Shown piece by piece: positions 11,175-24,109 of a stretch of DNA of 64,000 nucleotides. The translations under genes were made by a program, and so were the position numbers. Source of the stretch: Hofstenia miamia (Eukaryota; Xenacoelomorpha; Acoela); NCBI GenBank assembly GCA_004352715.1, contig SCFE01000084.1, positions 1,354,128 through 1,418,127 on the forward strand, written 5' to 3'. How positions within the stretch are numbered: position 1 is the first letter of the stretch; every line of letters begins with the position of its first letter. The notes under the pieces were generated by a model. The model had not been told where the DNA came from. It was given only the letters and a program-made list of their open reading frames with translations, and searched no databases.

Positions 11175-14049
11175 TAATTAACAATCATGCTAAAATATAT
11201 CTTGGAAAGTCACTGTGTAATGTAAATGTTATTTCTAAAGTCAATGCTAAATTTTTACTACATGCTCTGCATTTACATCACATTGAATTAAAGGTAGATA
11301 ATATCGAGTAGCTGTTGTCCTGGGGACCATTCCGTACCCCACAGTTTGAAGCCAGACTGCCTTCACCTCAGAGAGAATAGAAAAAACTGCAATGTAGATT
11401 TTATATATTTTTCTTTGTAACCCACCCCCTCCCGATATTCCCTGGGCTGGCTACCCCTCAGGTACATACGTCTAACATTGAACATTAATGGGTTAACAGA
11501 GTGCAATGAATAACATAAATATATTAAATATGGAAACTATTTCTACCAGTGAATTGATATCTTAGTTTTTACTTATCATCGTTTTCGCTTTTATAAGTTT
11601 CAATTATTACTGCTATATATATACTATATATATAGTACAATGTACAATATAATAATTGTTTGTAAAGAAAATTCTTGCTGATTTCTTAATTATATATTAA
11701 TCAATATGTTTTGGAAAAAAATAGCTTATAATCCTTTAATTTAATATACCATTTTGAAAAATGTTTTTTGCTCTATCGATACATTGTTATTAGAAAATAA
11801 TTTTTCCATATTTTTAGGACCTTTTTTATATGAGAAATACTCTTGCACAAATGTTGACTCTAATATTAATACCAAGTCTTATATTTGAGTGTAGATGTAA
11901 TTGTATGTACAATAGATTAATGGCACTACATGCTATTCATTATGATTACATTATTAGTGACTCACATCAGCGACATTACTTTCAGCAACTACAAACTTCA
12001 TCATAAATATTTTTCACATGGCAACTATTAAGGCAGTTTTCAATACATTGGGAAAACCTTGCACTGTCAGGCTGCAATTTACATTATGAACTAACGCTCT
12101 AGCAAAAAAGTGATGCTTCACTATACAGTTTGTTTGCAATTCCATTATACCCCGTTGCTTTTGATATCTTGATTCATGATTGATATTTAAAAGTTTGCAA
12201 AGTAGACACATCTAGAAGCCAATAGTAATCATCACAGTTTACATTTAAACGATATTGTGGCATCATCAGCAAAGAAAACAGCCTCACCACTGGAAGTGCT
12301 AACAAACTTTTACGTCCTGATTGGCTGCAATATAAATTTTGATTCGTGGGTGCATCGCAATTATTGCAAACAAGTTTTAGTTCTGTTCTGGCCAGTTATT
12401 GTAAGTATTTATTTCTGTTATTATTAGTTTTAAGTTATATATAAATAAGTAAACATTGTGCACATATGCTCAAAAAAGTTGTTTTATTCAAGTTTGCTTT
12501 TCCTCGAATTATAGAATTTTCTAAATTTTGTGTAACTAAATCCTACCCAGAGAGGAGAGGATTTGTATATTTGTGTATTGTCGCACAGTTCATTCTTGAG
12601 ACTCTACATGAGGACATGACACTTCTCTTAAAAGGAGTTTAGTTACTTCATCTTGTTAATGCTTTAAATCAATGGCTGAATTAAAGTTCAGCTTTGACAG
12701 AAATTACCATGTGTATTCTAATTCCTTCATAGTGAATCAATTACATGCAATTACACCTCCTCAAAGTCTATTCTCAATCATTACAATCATTAATAGTGTT
12801 TTGCTCACATAAAAGTTAATTGTATATTTTGCCTACTTTCTAGTAGATGTTAGTACATTAAATTGGAATACTTTGGTTATGGCTAACGTTAGACAACCCT
12901 TTTTGATGCTAGAATATATAATGCTGCTTCTTCACAGAATGTCACATTTGCATGTTTGTTTGCTATTATCTCAATGCACTCTAGATGGGAAGAGAATTGT
13001 TGTAAGAGACATGAAGCACCAATACTCTATAGCTGTACAAAACAGCGAGCGCCTGTTACTACCAAAAGCTACTGTCACATAGCAAAATCTCATTGGTACA
13101 GCAAATTGGCAAATAGGGTCTTGACCTATCCCATGGGCTAGGAGAAAGCTATCCCTGGCATGACTGCACTGTCAGATGCATTCCAAATATAGTCTTCCTG
13201 GCAATGCTTCCACTGTTGGCTGTCTTTACACTGAATCAAACAGACAGGCTTCACAACTTTAACCACCCAAATTTGCACAAGGTACACACGGCAGCACCTT
13301 CCTCTACCCATTGTTAAAACCCATCTATAGGTTTGGACTCCATAAAGTGAAGCGCCCTCTAAAGTATTGGTATTATCCAAGGACACCCACATGGATGTTG
13401 CATTTAGGTTTCTGTGGTCCCAGTATCACTTAGTCCGATTGTATTCCGTCCCAACCCCAAATCCCATTGGTACCTCAGCATAACTTTTATTTTCACCAAA
13501 ATTTGCAAAAATAAGGAATAATTTTCTGAAATCCGTAGTTCCAGATCCCTCCTTTTTTGTTCCAGTCCCATTCTGATCACAGTCTAATTCAGTTCTTTTG
13601 TCACAGCTCCCACTCCAATGGAACAGAGATCAGTAAATCCCATGGTACTAGTTACGAAAAAAATCATGTTTTAGAGCATATCTCAAGATTATTTATATTA
13701 ACTTCATCTTTCTGGCTAGGGCGCAATAAAAGGAATTAAACAGTTTTTTCTCATTTCCTAATAGCTATAGCACAATTGTGAACAGTTGCACAAAGTGAAA
13801 ATGTCTGTGGTTACGTCTGTGTAGTTTTGTGTACACCATTGTGAATCACTAGTATTTTCCAATATCTCAGGCTTATTGCATTATGCAATGCAATCATATT
13901 AATGGTTTCAATAATCCTGTGCTCTTGTGCCCAATTATTCCTCTACGTCAAGCCAATGAGTACTTTATCATCTCCACTTGCAGTTTGGATATATGTCTTT
14001 TTTGCATAACTTCGAAAGTTATTTATATGATTCAGAAAAAGCTATATTC

Positions 14050-14051
<2 letters not shown>
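11175..14051. other. Sequence without recognised gene
   Basis: AT-rich and unannotatable. A minus-strand ORF of 84 codons (13138-13392) has unusual Trp/Cys content but no motif I recognise. Near 12405 a plus-strand GTAAGT follows an open stretch (12290-12404), which could be an exon end, but no partner exon was found. Confidence 0.5.

Positions 14052-14089
<38 letters not shown>
14052..14089. repeat. (TA)n microsatellite
   Basis: Pure TA run of nearly 40 bp. Short YIYIYI ORFs across it are artefacts. Confidence 0.95.
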
Positions 14090-14094
<5 letters not shown>

Positions 14095-14818
14095 AAAAAA
14101 TGGAGCTCTTTGTTACAATTTGTTGTACACTTTGTAATATATTGATGCCAGCATAAAGATTTTGACCTCAAATTATCACGATATTTATTTATTACGAGAA
14201 CTAAGTTTGTTGCAACTTAAATCAATTTTTGGTATTTGTCATATTAAATATATTAAAATAAGAGCAAAAGCTCATTTGAGAAATAGCTTCTCTTGAAAAT
14301 TTACTTCGAAAAATATTACATATTCCATATGTCTAACATTTCTAAATTTTGCTAAGCAATCATGCTTGAAATGGTTTTATATTTATGAAATAGTTTTATG
14401 TACGCGCTTGCAGGATGTAGACATATGGAGAAATTGAGAACATCATTTTTGTAAATGTTGTAGCCATCTAACGGATCAATTTGAAAATTTATATTGCCAG
14501 CAAAATTAAAACTTACAATTTATGCTAACAGAAAACGCTTTGTAGGAATTAATTATAGCATTCTCTTATCGAATGCCAGCAAAGCTGTTACCATAAATAT
14601 TTAGCGCGCGGCAAAATGAATCAATAACAACCTATAAAAGCTTTTATGAGCATTTTCTAAACAGTGGATATAGTTATTTTGACATCTACGTCTAAACAAA
14701 CAAAACCGTTAATCCTATTTAAATTATTGCAACTACTAGATGAACTTGTCGAATGCATATAGAACAATTTTGTATACTGTAAACTATCTTGCTTTATTTG
14801 AGTTTGCATGAAAATTAN

Positions 14819-14840
14819 ATATATATATATATATATATAT
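14819..14840. repeat. (TA)n microsatellite with adjacent ambiguous base
   Basis: Short TA run next to a single N at 14818. Confidence 0.9.
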
Positions 14841-15581
14841 AAATTAAATGGGTATTCCGCCATTGAAGATAACATGTGTTAGGAATTATTGACTACAAAA
14901 TGTGCAAAAATGTGATGTAAAAATAATTTAAAATTTGCTAAAATAAATATTCACTGATATTTCTAAGTTCATTAGAATTAAAATTTCAATTTAAATATGA
15001 ATTTAAAATTTTTTATATGATAATCAATGCTAATAATGTTGTAAGCCTCTATAGTAATATGGTTGAATGTTCAGTTAGTTATTAAAATTTGAAATAAATT
15101 TTTAGTTACATTTAGCAGAGTACATTTCAATGGAATTCCGGCCAAACAATATATAAAATTCATAATTGAATTGAAAAAGTTTAAAATGAGAAAATTATAA
15201 TGTGCAAACTAAGAAAATTACCATCCATATTTAAAACATTCTAAAAATTTTAAACTCACAAAACTGGAACAAAAGATTAGTAAATATTTTTAACATTTTA
15301 TAATTATCGCTTAGTGTGAGCAACTTGGCTTTGATGATATTTGCATTCGAACGATTTCTTCTGTTGAATTTCCCTTTAAAATTTCAAGCATTCTCTCGTA
15401 AATCAGTGGTATATTTGATGCTCTCTACATGGTTTATCAGTTCCATAATAGAGTTTCCTGAATATTACGTATGCATTAGGCCTATTCTTAGATAATAATG
15501 ATGTTATAATTATGTTTGAAATTATTACTTCATCAAATTTTTAAACAATAATTAAAAACTAAGAAATTCACAATTTTTACC

Positions 15582-15584
<3 letters not shown>

Positions 15585-15614
<30 letters not shown>
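15585..15614. repeat. (TA)n microsatellite
   Basis: Pure TA run of about 30 bp. Confidence 0.95.
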
Positions 15615-15616
<2 letters not shown>

Positions 15617-16058
15617 TGATCATTTTAAAAATATTTAAATTTGCTTAAATTTGCATAGTTTGATGCAGGCATATAGTTGCACAATTGGTCTAAAGAGGAA
15701 CTTGATCCGAGGAAAAAGATGTAAAATGATTTCTGCATTTTTCAATTATGTTAAATTAGCAGCAACAATTTACAAAGATGATTTGATAGTTACTCTGCTG
15801 TTTTCTCATCTAATGCTGTTTATCATATTATATACAGAATACATTTAGAAGTATAAAGAATTTACAGTTGGCGATGAAACTCATTGTAAATTGGTACAGC
15901 TTGATGGTGCAATGGCCATCATGCTAACATTCGTGGAATTAATTTGGGAGTGGGCGTTGCCGTCAGTATGTCTTGTACTTCTCAATGGTGAAATTATTTT
16001 TGCTCTAATAAGAAGAATGCTGAATTCTCAATCAAAAAAGAGCAGCGATCGGTAAAAC

Positions 16059-16059
<1 letters not shown>

Positions 16060-16092
<33 letters not shown>
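16060..16092. repeat. (TA)n microsatellite
   Basis: Pure TA run of about 33 bp. Confidence 0.95.
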
Positions 16093-16094
<2 letters not shown>

Positions 16095-17399
16095 ATTGAA
16101 GTTTGGCCTTCAACTTTCAAAGTGAGTAAAAATTTAACTATGTATATTCATTATTCATTATTTGAATTTCAAGATATCCAAATTTTAAAGTGTTTTTGCC
16201 TATTTCGAACAGCAGGGAGTTCTGCTGTATGCAGTATATTATGATATGGAAAAGAGGAGAAATTGGATTCTGGCTAACAAATTTTAGTTGCACCGGATAA
16301 TTTCGTACGTCAAGTGACAGTGTGGGGGAAGGGGGGATATAATTAAACCATGACCAGATATTTCAATTCAATTGAATACTTCAATATCAATTCTTGGTGA
16401 TTCAATTCCAATTCATACGGACCAATAATATCAGTTTCAATATCAGTTCCACTGTCATTAAAATTTGCATTTTTCCATTTTCATAATCTTAGAAGTTCTA
16501 ATTACATTTTTTTTAAAAAGCTTCCCCATAGACTTGAAAAATTAATCGATAATTTACGTCATAAATTGTGTGATCGGCTTTTATGAATATATAAAGACAT
16601 GATTTTTTGAATAAGGTGGACTTATAAAATCAATTTAAAATGCCAAATTCTAACTTAAACTGATAATTTATTACAATTCAAAATATTATTTCGACTCTCA
16701 AGGAATGGCCAATTCCAATTTTAATCTTAGGAAATGTATCAATTCTCAATTCCTATGAATGAATTGAAATTCCTGGCTATGTCATAGTCAAAATATTTAA
16801 CGGGTGTACAAAATAACATATAATTTTGCAGAAATACTTCTCTATCTATAAAAGTAAAAATATGGAAAGATCACACTTTTAGCATTTTCAAAAATCTAAG
16901 ACTTAGAAAGGATTACAAGTGGCAAACAAGATTTATGCTAGTTTTGCTATCTCAATTTGTTTCTAAATATTGCTTAGCTGAAAGTCAACTTATTAATGTT
17001 ATTTCTAGGTAAATTAGTGCAAATGGGTCGAAAGCATAAATATGAAGTGAAAAATTCATTATTCTTCTAAATTTTATCTCTAAAGATATTCTCACATCAA
17101 AACCTTGACATCTTTCTAAGTTAAAAAGCGTGACGATTTTAATAAAAATTCAAAAAATTCACTAAGTAATAATTTGATTAATAATAATAATTACTAACCC
17201 CAGGTTTGCCACCACTAGAACTGAGAGTATATCATTTTTCGAAATTGAGTATTTTTTCAGGTTTGTTTTTATAATAAGTACCAATCTACTTTTGCCATAT
17301 TTCAATAAAATCAGCATTCTTTCTAAATTCTACTAAAAATTGTTTTGATAAACATGCCCCACTGATCTTTAAAAAGGTTAGTAACAATTCAAAAATCTC

Positions 17400-19422
17400 A
17401 AACGAATTCTATCCACCATCTATCAGAAGGCTTAATCTGAAACGATGTGAAGCATTTAAGAGGCTGTGTATTGAAAGGTCTAATGCTGCTGAGGCAAATT
17501 ATCTTCGCCTGAAAAACGATTATGAATGCAGTTTAAGGGGTTTCATGGCTGACAAAGAGAAGCAGGCATATGCTGAATGCAGAGATTCTGATGCTAAATG
17601 GAAATACATTAAACACTTAGCNNNNNNNNNNNNNNNNNNNNNNNNNNNNNNNNNNNNNNNNNNNNNNNNNNNNNNNNNNNNNNNNNNNNNNNNNNNNNNN
17701 NNNNNNNNNNNNNNNNNNNNNNNNNNNNNNNNNNNNNNNNNNNNNNNNNNNNNNNNNNNNNNNNNNNNNNNNNNNNNNNNNNNNNNNNNNNNNNNNNNNN
17801 NNNNNNNNNNNNNNNNNNNNNNNNNNNNNNNNNNNNNNNNNNNNNNNNNNNNNNNNNNNNNNNNNNNNNNNNNNNNNNNNNNNNNNNNNNNNNNNNNNNN
17901 NNNNNNNNNNNNNNNNNNNNNNNNNNNNNNNNNNNNNNNNNNNNNNNNNNNNNNNNNNNNNNNNNNNNNNNNNNNNNNNNNNNNNNNNNNNACATTATTA
18001 AAAAACTCGATGACTGTATCCTCAGACACTTCCAGTCAATTGTAAATGATGCCATTAGCAGCTCCGTTTTTCCAACTCCTTTAAAAAAGTCAGACATTAT
18101 TCCCATATACAAAAGTGGAGACAAACAATTGCCATCAAACTACCGCCCTATTGCCATCACCAATCCCTTCGCGAAATGTTTTGAAAAGCTACTTTGTCAA
18201 CAAATAGTTGAGTATATAGAAGACAATAACTTTATTTCAGACAATCAATTTGCTTATAAAAAGTCATTTTCAAGTTCTCATTGTGTGTTGAGATTAACGG
18301 AGACTATAAGATCAAACTTAAACTCTAACCTTTGTTCATGTATTGTCCTCATTGACCTGAGCAAAGCCTTTGATAGCATCGACCACACGTTGTTAATGGA
18401 AAAGTTATTACACAAGAATTTTAGCGCTGATGCTGTAAAATTGCTTGAGGATTTCGTTCAGAATAGATTACAAAGAGTTAAGTTAAATAATACTTTTTCG
18501 AATTATGAAACTACCTTGCGAGGAGTGCCCCAAAGGACTGTTTTAGGTCCGCTGTTATGTACTTTATATATCGATGACATACAATCAGTTGTGAATAAAT
18601 CTGAATTAATTTTGCATGCTGATGACATTTGTATTATTTCTTCAGGCAACACACTTGCTAATGCTAAAGCAAAATTGCAGAGTGATCTTGATAGAGTAAC
18701 GGAATATCTCACTAATAATTGTCTTAAAATAAACACAAACAAAACGCAGTTCGGAGTTTTCTTCAATTGCATAATTGAACCACAAGCTCAAATTAATATT
18801 TTACAGGAAACTGGATAATCAAACCAACATAAATTACCTAGGTGTGGATATTGATAATAAATTAGTTTTCACCAAATTTTTTCAGAACAAAATTAGTAAA
18901 ATGCGCAAGGGAATCCGGTACTTGTACGCGATGAGGCATCTATCTGTACATGTTGAAGTTTTGCATGCCTTTGTACTGTCACACTTGAACTATTGTTCAT
19001 TTCTATTCATCAGTCTATCTACCCAACACAAAAAGAAACTAACTGAAACAATCAATTGGGCGATTCGTACTATGTATAGTATCCCAAAATATAAATCACT
19101 ATATTACATGATGAAACAATTAAACATTTTACCTCCATGTGAAACTATAAAACTTCAATCTTTAAATCTATTCCATAAATTCATGTTTGATCATAAATCA
19201 ATTAAGTTTCTTGATAGATTCATCAACAAGACCAACAGAGGTAATAAAGCGGCATCAATACTAAAAAATAGCACTAAATTCTGGGACAGTTCCTTTAGCT
19301 TAAATATAATCAAATTGTGGAATGCCTTAGACAATGATATAAGATATCAACCTAAATTAAAATTATTTAATAAAATACTGAAAGAGAATCTGAGAAATAA
19401 CGTGTATTTGCAATGCCAGTGA
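17400..19422 (+). pseudogene. Non-LTR reverse transcriptase, frameshifted
   Basis: Reverse transcriptase that would copy element RNA at a nicked target. Visible parts: an upstream linker (17400-17621), an N gap, then the polymerase from 17994 with PLKKSDIIPIYKSGD and NYRPIAIT, motif A DLSKAFDSIDH, motif B GVPQRTVLGPLL, and motif C HADD, where most relatives have FADD or YADD. Near 18770-18818 the frame ends and continues one frame over (18775-19422) with NYLGVDIDNKL, the thumb/connection region, and a C-terminal part ending near LWNALDNDIRYQPKLKLFN. The frameshift shows this copy is inactive unless it is a sequencing error; the first half otherwise lacks stops, which suggests a fairly young insertion. 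Confidence 0.85.
17622..17991. other. Assembly gap (370 N)
   Basis: Run of N inside the non-LTR element. Its size may be estimated. Confidence 1.
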
Positions 19423-19545
19423 TCTTATAAATTACATTAGATTCACCCATTTTTATTGTATTTGTTGACAATTTGTTTTTACTTTTTATTTTATTCATAA
19501 TTATTCTGAATAAAATTGTTTCAAATTCAAAAGAATAATGAACTA

Positions 19546-19976
19546 AGTGCTACATAAAATGTAATTATAATAATTGAAAGACATCAATGAGTGAACATAC
19601 TATAATTATAGAATGAAAGAAAATATATTATAAAGCACTGACCAAGTATTTGCAAAATAATTTTTTAAAACTCATTTAGATTATTTGAAAAAAATATTTG
19701 AAAAACTGAATTGACTAGGAAAAATTGTTAATATTTAAAACCGTTGTCGGTGCCATACATCAACTTTTTTTGTTTGAAAAAACATTTTTGTTCATGAAAT
19801 TTGCTTTTTTTATTAAGAAATTTTCGAGTGACATTTATGATTATATTTGGGAAGGCTGCTGCAAATATTTTATATTACTATTTTATTGAGTACTCCATGG
19901 AGAGATAGACATGAACCCGCCAACATTTTCAATATATAAAGGCTAAAGTTGAATGAATTAGTATATATCTATGGTA
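19546..19976. other. AT-rich sequence without recognised gene
   Basis: No feature recognised between the non-LTR 3' tail and the next gap. Confidence 0.6.
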
Positions 19977-20548
19977 NNNNNNNNNNNNNNNNNNNNNNNN
20001 NNNNNNNNNNNNNNNNNNNNNNNNNNNNNNNNNNNNNNNNNNNNNNNNNNNNNNNNNNNNNNNNNNNNNNNNNNNNNNNNNNNNNNNNNNNNNNNNNNNN
20101 NNNNNNNNNNNNNNNNNNNNNNNNNNNNNNNNNNNNNNNNNNNNNNNNNNNNNNNNNNNNNNNNNNNNNNNNNNNNNNNNNNNNNNNNNNNNNNNNNNNN
20201 NNNNNNNNNNNNNNNNNNNNNNNNNNNNNNNNNNNNNNNNNNNNNNNNNNNNNNNNNNNNNNNNNNNNNNNNNNNNNNNNNNNNNNNNNNNNNNNNNNNN
20301 NNNNNNNNNNNNNNNNNNNNNNNNNNNNNNNNNNNNNNNNNNNNNNNNNNNNNNNNNNNNNNNNNNNNNNNNNNNNNNNNNNNNNNNNNNNNNNNNNNNN
20401 NNNNNNNNNNNNNNNNNNNNNNNNNNNNNNNNNNNNNNNNNNNNNNNNNNNNNNNNNNNNNNNNNNNNNNNNNNNNNNNNNNNNNNNNNNNNNNNNNNNN
20501 NNNNNNNNNNNNNNNNNNNNNNNNNNNNNNNNNNNNNNNNNNNNNNNN
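19977..20548. other. Assembly gap (572 N)
   Basis: Run of N. ORFs spanning it are meaningless. Confidence 1.
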
Positions 20549-20569
20549 TCATGAGTGCCAAGGGTGTTC

Positions 20570-20680
20570 GCGGTCCTTCAGGTCACGGGTCGCGGGTCAG
20601 AAATGAACGGTTCAAGAGTCAAGTTGCAGCGGATCGTTGAGGGTCACGGGTCAAGTACAAGTGACCCGTGGACACACCTG
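20570..20680. repeat. GGGTCACGGGTC-type motif cluster
   Basis: GTCACGGGTC or close variants (CACGGGTCGCGGGTC, GGGTCACGGGTC, and the complement GACCCG in TGACCCGTGG) recur within about 110 bp. This is a GC-rich island in AT-rich surroundings, beside an assembly gap. Possibly the end of a tandem or dyad repeat whose body is in the gap. Confidence 0.55.
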
Positions 20681-20689
20681 GCGTCAGGT

Positions 20690-21480
20690 CATACCGGTCT
20701 GAGAGTTTCTTAAAAATCAAGCTGCGAAAGCACGTGCAATTTACATTTGCTAAAATATGATTGTAATTACACTGCAATTTACAAAAACGTTCACTTATAT
20801 GCATTGTACGATGTGTGCAAAAAAGTTCATAGATCACATATGCAATTCACTAACGTGCGTCAAGTCGTCTTTTTTTGAATGTCGATTCATTCGGATATAA
20901 ATTCTGTAAATAAGAGTTTGAAGGATCTAAACAATAACACCATATTAATGAAACGTTATAGTAATATGTTTTAGAGCTTATAGGAGCTGTTAGAAACCAT
21001 GTCCATTTCCACTGTGCCTTTAAAGGCACAAACCAATAAAATCCCACAATCAATTCATAATTAGATTATATTTTCAGAGTAAACGTAACATTTAATATAC
21101 TATGGGTGGAGGAATTTTTACCTTGGCGGGATTATTTTGATTTCTGATTATTAATTAGGCTTGAAATTAAGATTTAAAAACATCACTATCGATGTTTGGG
21201 ATTAATCATAACTTGTCATAAAATATTAAAATCCATCATGGAATAATTATTTACATAGAGGTAGAGGGTGGGATTAAATTACTTAATCTATTAAAAAATG
21301 TGTATATATACAAACAATAATGATATTCACTATGTGCTTACACATTGGTGCTTCAACATTCAAATCATTTAAAAAAGTATACACAATGCTTTTATACTAT
21401 TCTAGCATACTGTATCTAAATGTTCTTGTAGAGGAATGTAGTATTAGTTTGAATATTTTGGCAATATGTTTTTAATAATA
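20690..21480. other. Sequence without recognised gene
   Basis: Two minus-strand ORFs of about 70 codons (20619-20837, 20850-21053) lack motifs. Nothing else recognised. Confidence 0.5.
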
Positions 21481-21481
21481 G

Positions 21482-21838
21482 CATTTTTCCGTTGAGCAAC
21501 ATCAATTTTGAATAAATGCACTATCAAATTCATGTTTCCAAAAGCTAATATAAAATGCTTTGTGGAAAAAAATTGAAAACACATAGAAGAATTCTAAAGA
21601 CAGATTCGCATAGACAATAAAAAGATCTTTAAAAATTTTAGTATGACTTTTTGAGTTTTACTTTTTTCTTCGAGCAAACATCAATTTAAAAAAATTTTCT
21701 CTCAAATCATTGTTTTCAAATTCTAATATAAAATGCTTTGTGTAAAAAATTGAAAACACATAAAAGAATTCTAAAAACAGATTCAGATAGACAATAAAAA
21801 GATCATTCAAAAATTTAGTATGACTTTTTGAGTTTTTT
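21482..21838. repeat. Two-unit tandem repeat, about 178 bp per unit
   Basis: Units at about 21482-21659 and 21660-21838 share runs such as AATATAAAATGCTTTGTG, AGACAATAAAAAGATC and TAGTATGACTTTTTGAG, with substitutions and small indels. The divergence suggests an old duplication rather than an assembly artefact. Confidence 0.85.
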
Positions 21839-22689
21839 ATTTTTGACTGTATAATTTGGAAATTTGTTGTTTTTGTCCTTAGAAAATTCCACTATTCAGG
21901 GAGACATCTAGCGAAAAAATAAGGAATTTCGACTAGAATTTCTGTGCTTCAATTTCTCCATATGAGACTTATTTGAAGCTGGTGTTAAAATACATGTCAG
22001 ATCCTAAAAAGTCTTGTTTGCGACTATGTTAGGGGTCCTTATAAGAACCTCTTCAAAAGTTTGAATATTTTGATTTATGAATTAAGAAAAGCAAAATACT
22101 ATTAAAACTTGCTTATATGTGAGAGTCCAATTGCAATATTGCTGGGATTCACGCATTTCCGTTTTGACTTTAAGCTTTATATAACTATTTTCTATTTACA
22201 TCAACTACTTGGTATTATATGCAAAATTGTTAACAATATATTTGCAAACACATGCTTACAAACCGAAGAACACTTAGACTGGCCAATGCAAACTACCAGC
22301 ACCGATGTTACACAACAAATCAAGATGTTAAGATAAATAATATTATATCAGATCATTAAAAATAAAAAATTGAGTTAGCTCATAATATATTTTTATGTAT
22401 TAATACAAATCAATTATTAGTTAACAGTATAGCCAACATTTAAAATGTTTACATATTTAACAAAATCAACAGAAACTGTTTTAATAATCACTGATTTATT
22501 CTCGCTGCTAACAAAATATAATTGAAGCAAAAAGTCAGAAAACATAAGGAGCAAGATCTTAATATAAAACAACCAATCACTTCAAAACAAACAAAGTGCT
22601 TAACAAACAATTTTGAGGTTTCACAAAAAAATACTTAATGCAGCATCTCTAAGTAAAAACAGTAAGTATATATTAGTGCTATTGTTATA
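21839..22689. other. AT-rich sequence without recognised gene
   Basis: One 75-codon ORF (22109-22336 plus) without motif. Nothing else recognised. Confidence 0.55.
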
Positions 22690-24060
22690 TTAAATTAGTT
22701 TCGTTGGGCTCTCTACTTTTTAAAGAAAAGGTCATCTTATTTCTTACATCTTCCATCATCTGCAATGGGTCACTAATATTTGCCCTCATCATTGTTATCA
22801 TCTCTATCCTCTTTGAAATATCGTAGTATTTGTATCCACTTTCCCAGAGGTCTAACCACACAATATCATTTATGCCAGTGTGTAGTATTATTGTTTTAGT
22901 CATTGTCTCATCCACAGCCTGTTTCACGATCTTGATTTGTTCATCCTTGAAGAGGTAGTATGGGCTTATCTAGCCTTCCATAAATATTCACTACGCATTG
23001 TCTTCCTCTATTGCTAGATTTTTCAGTTTTCCTCTTACTATATTTTTGCTCTGTTAAAATCTTTAGTGTACATGTTTTCATAATGTACTGGTAGTTTCAC
23101 TATTGGTTTGCCTTTGATCCTCCATTTCAGCATGATCATTGGTATTTTCATTGTTGATGGGGTCTACATATGACGAGTTGTGGTTATGTTATCAGCTCTG
23201 TTGCTCTATCTGTCCCTCTTGTTGCGCCAAATTTACCAATCCTATTGTTGCTAGATAATTACTTTTCTTTAATGTCACCCCTTCCCACAATTTTGCTGAT
23301 AGGCCTGATTTAGTTAACCTTTTTATGTCTTCCTGTTTCAGTGATAATTTTGCTGTGATGCATTTGACATCAATCGTGATCTGGTTCTTTGGTCTTACAA
23401 GTTCATCTAACTCCTTTTCTATAAATGTTTCTGTATATACGTATTTCATTACTGATTTTAATAATGACTCCTTCAGGGGTTCATAATATCTCTTGCTATG
23501 CTTTCCTTCTGCTGTTGTTCTATTGTCTTCTGTATCAGTATTCTGTTATTGTGTGTTTTGATCTTTTGCATTGCTTGTTCAGGTGCCCAGATGTCCCACT
23601 TCTCGATGTTGACTCTGTCTATTGTTTACTGTATTTTTGGTGACACCTTGATTTCTGATGAGCCTGAGTAAAAACTGCTTAAGTATTTTTACCAAAGAGC
23701 ATTGTGGATAGTTTTTTGTGTATTTTTGCATTATTTCATGGGATTTCATATTAACCTTTGTTTCTAAGATTCTTAACACAACATCTCAAGTGTTTGCCCT
23801 TCTTCTCTTTATGATCATTTCTGCTGTTAACCAAGGTTGTTTTTAAATTGCTTCAAATGTAAGTTGGCTGTAGTGCCTCAAATATATTTCTTCATCTTTT
23901 CTAAAAATATATTCATTTCTGTGGGACAAATTTCTAATTTTTTTGTGATTTCTATTGGAGAGAGCTTTCTGATCAGCATTTCTTTGTTTGCAAGCCCTAT
24001 GAATAAATTCTCATATTGCGCTGTTGTTTCTTGCCTTTAACTGGAGACATTCTGATCTTT
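22690..24060 (-). pseudogene. Decayed ORF series, possibly an SGNH-esterase-like element protein
   Basis: Open segments in shifting minus-strand frames run from about 24040 to 22690: a segment with AQYENLFIGLANKEMLI (near 23970), one with VNIEKWDIWAPEQAM (near 23600), an 85-codon piece (23449 to 23192), and an 80-codon piece (22927 to 22685) containing TIILHTGINDIVW. The last resembles the H.G.ND block of SGNH/GDSL hydrolases, which occur in the first ORF of some CR1-type elements. No GDS nucleophile block was found. I cannot assign it firmly; many stops show decay. Confidence 0.3.
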
Positions 24061-24109
24061 AAGTTTGCCAGCAGCCAACTTTTTATGTTAGGAATTATTG
24101 GTGATACTG

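Larger units (their letters stand above)
14841..17389. other. AT-rich sequence without recognised gene
   Basis: It contains two TA runs (listed separately) and no ORF above about 65 codons. No coding motif, RNA gene or transposon end was recognised. Confidence 0.6.
17390..19545 (+). mobile_element. Non-LTR retrotransposon, 5'-truncated
   Basis: The element begins inside the region upstream of the reverse transcriptase, with no endonuclease domain seen, so it is 5'-truncated as is usual for these elements. It ends in an AT-rich 3' tail after the stop at 19422. A 370-base N gap (17622-17991) interrupts the early part. It resembles the CR1/L2/Jockey-like broad group by its reverse transcriptase and C-terminal layout; the clade is not resolved. 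Confidence 0.8.

Noticed and set aside
13883-14137. ORFs made of alternating Tyr and Ile, also at 37281-37518 and 14657-14875
   Set aside because: Translations of (TA)n microsatellites.
17520-18124. ORFs consisting mainly of X, also at 19929-20606, 56008-57228, 58706-59824, 61384-62527 and 63065-63445
   Set aside because: They span assembly gaps and have no sequence support.
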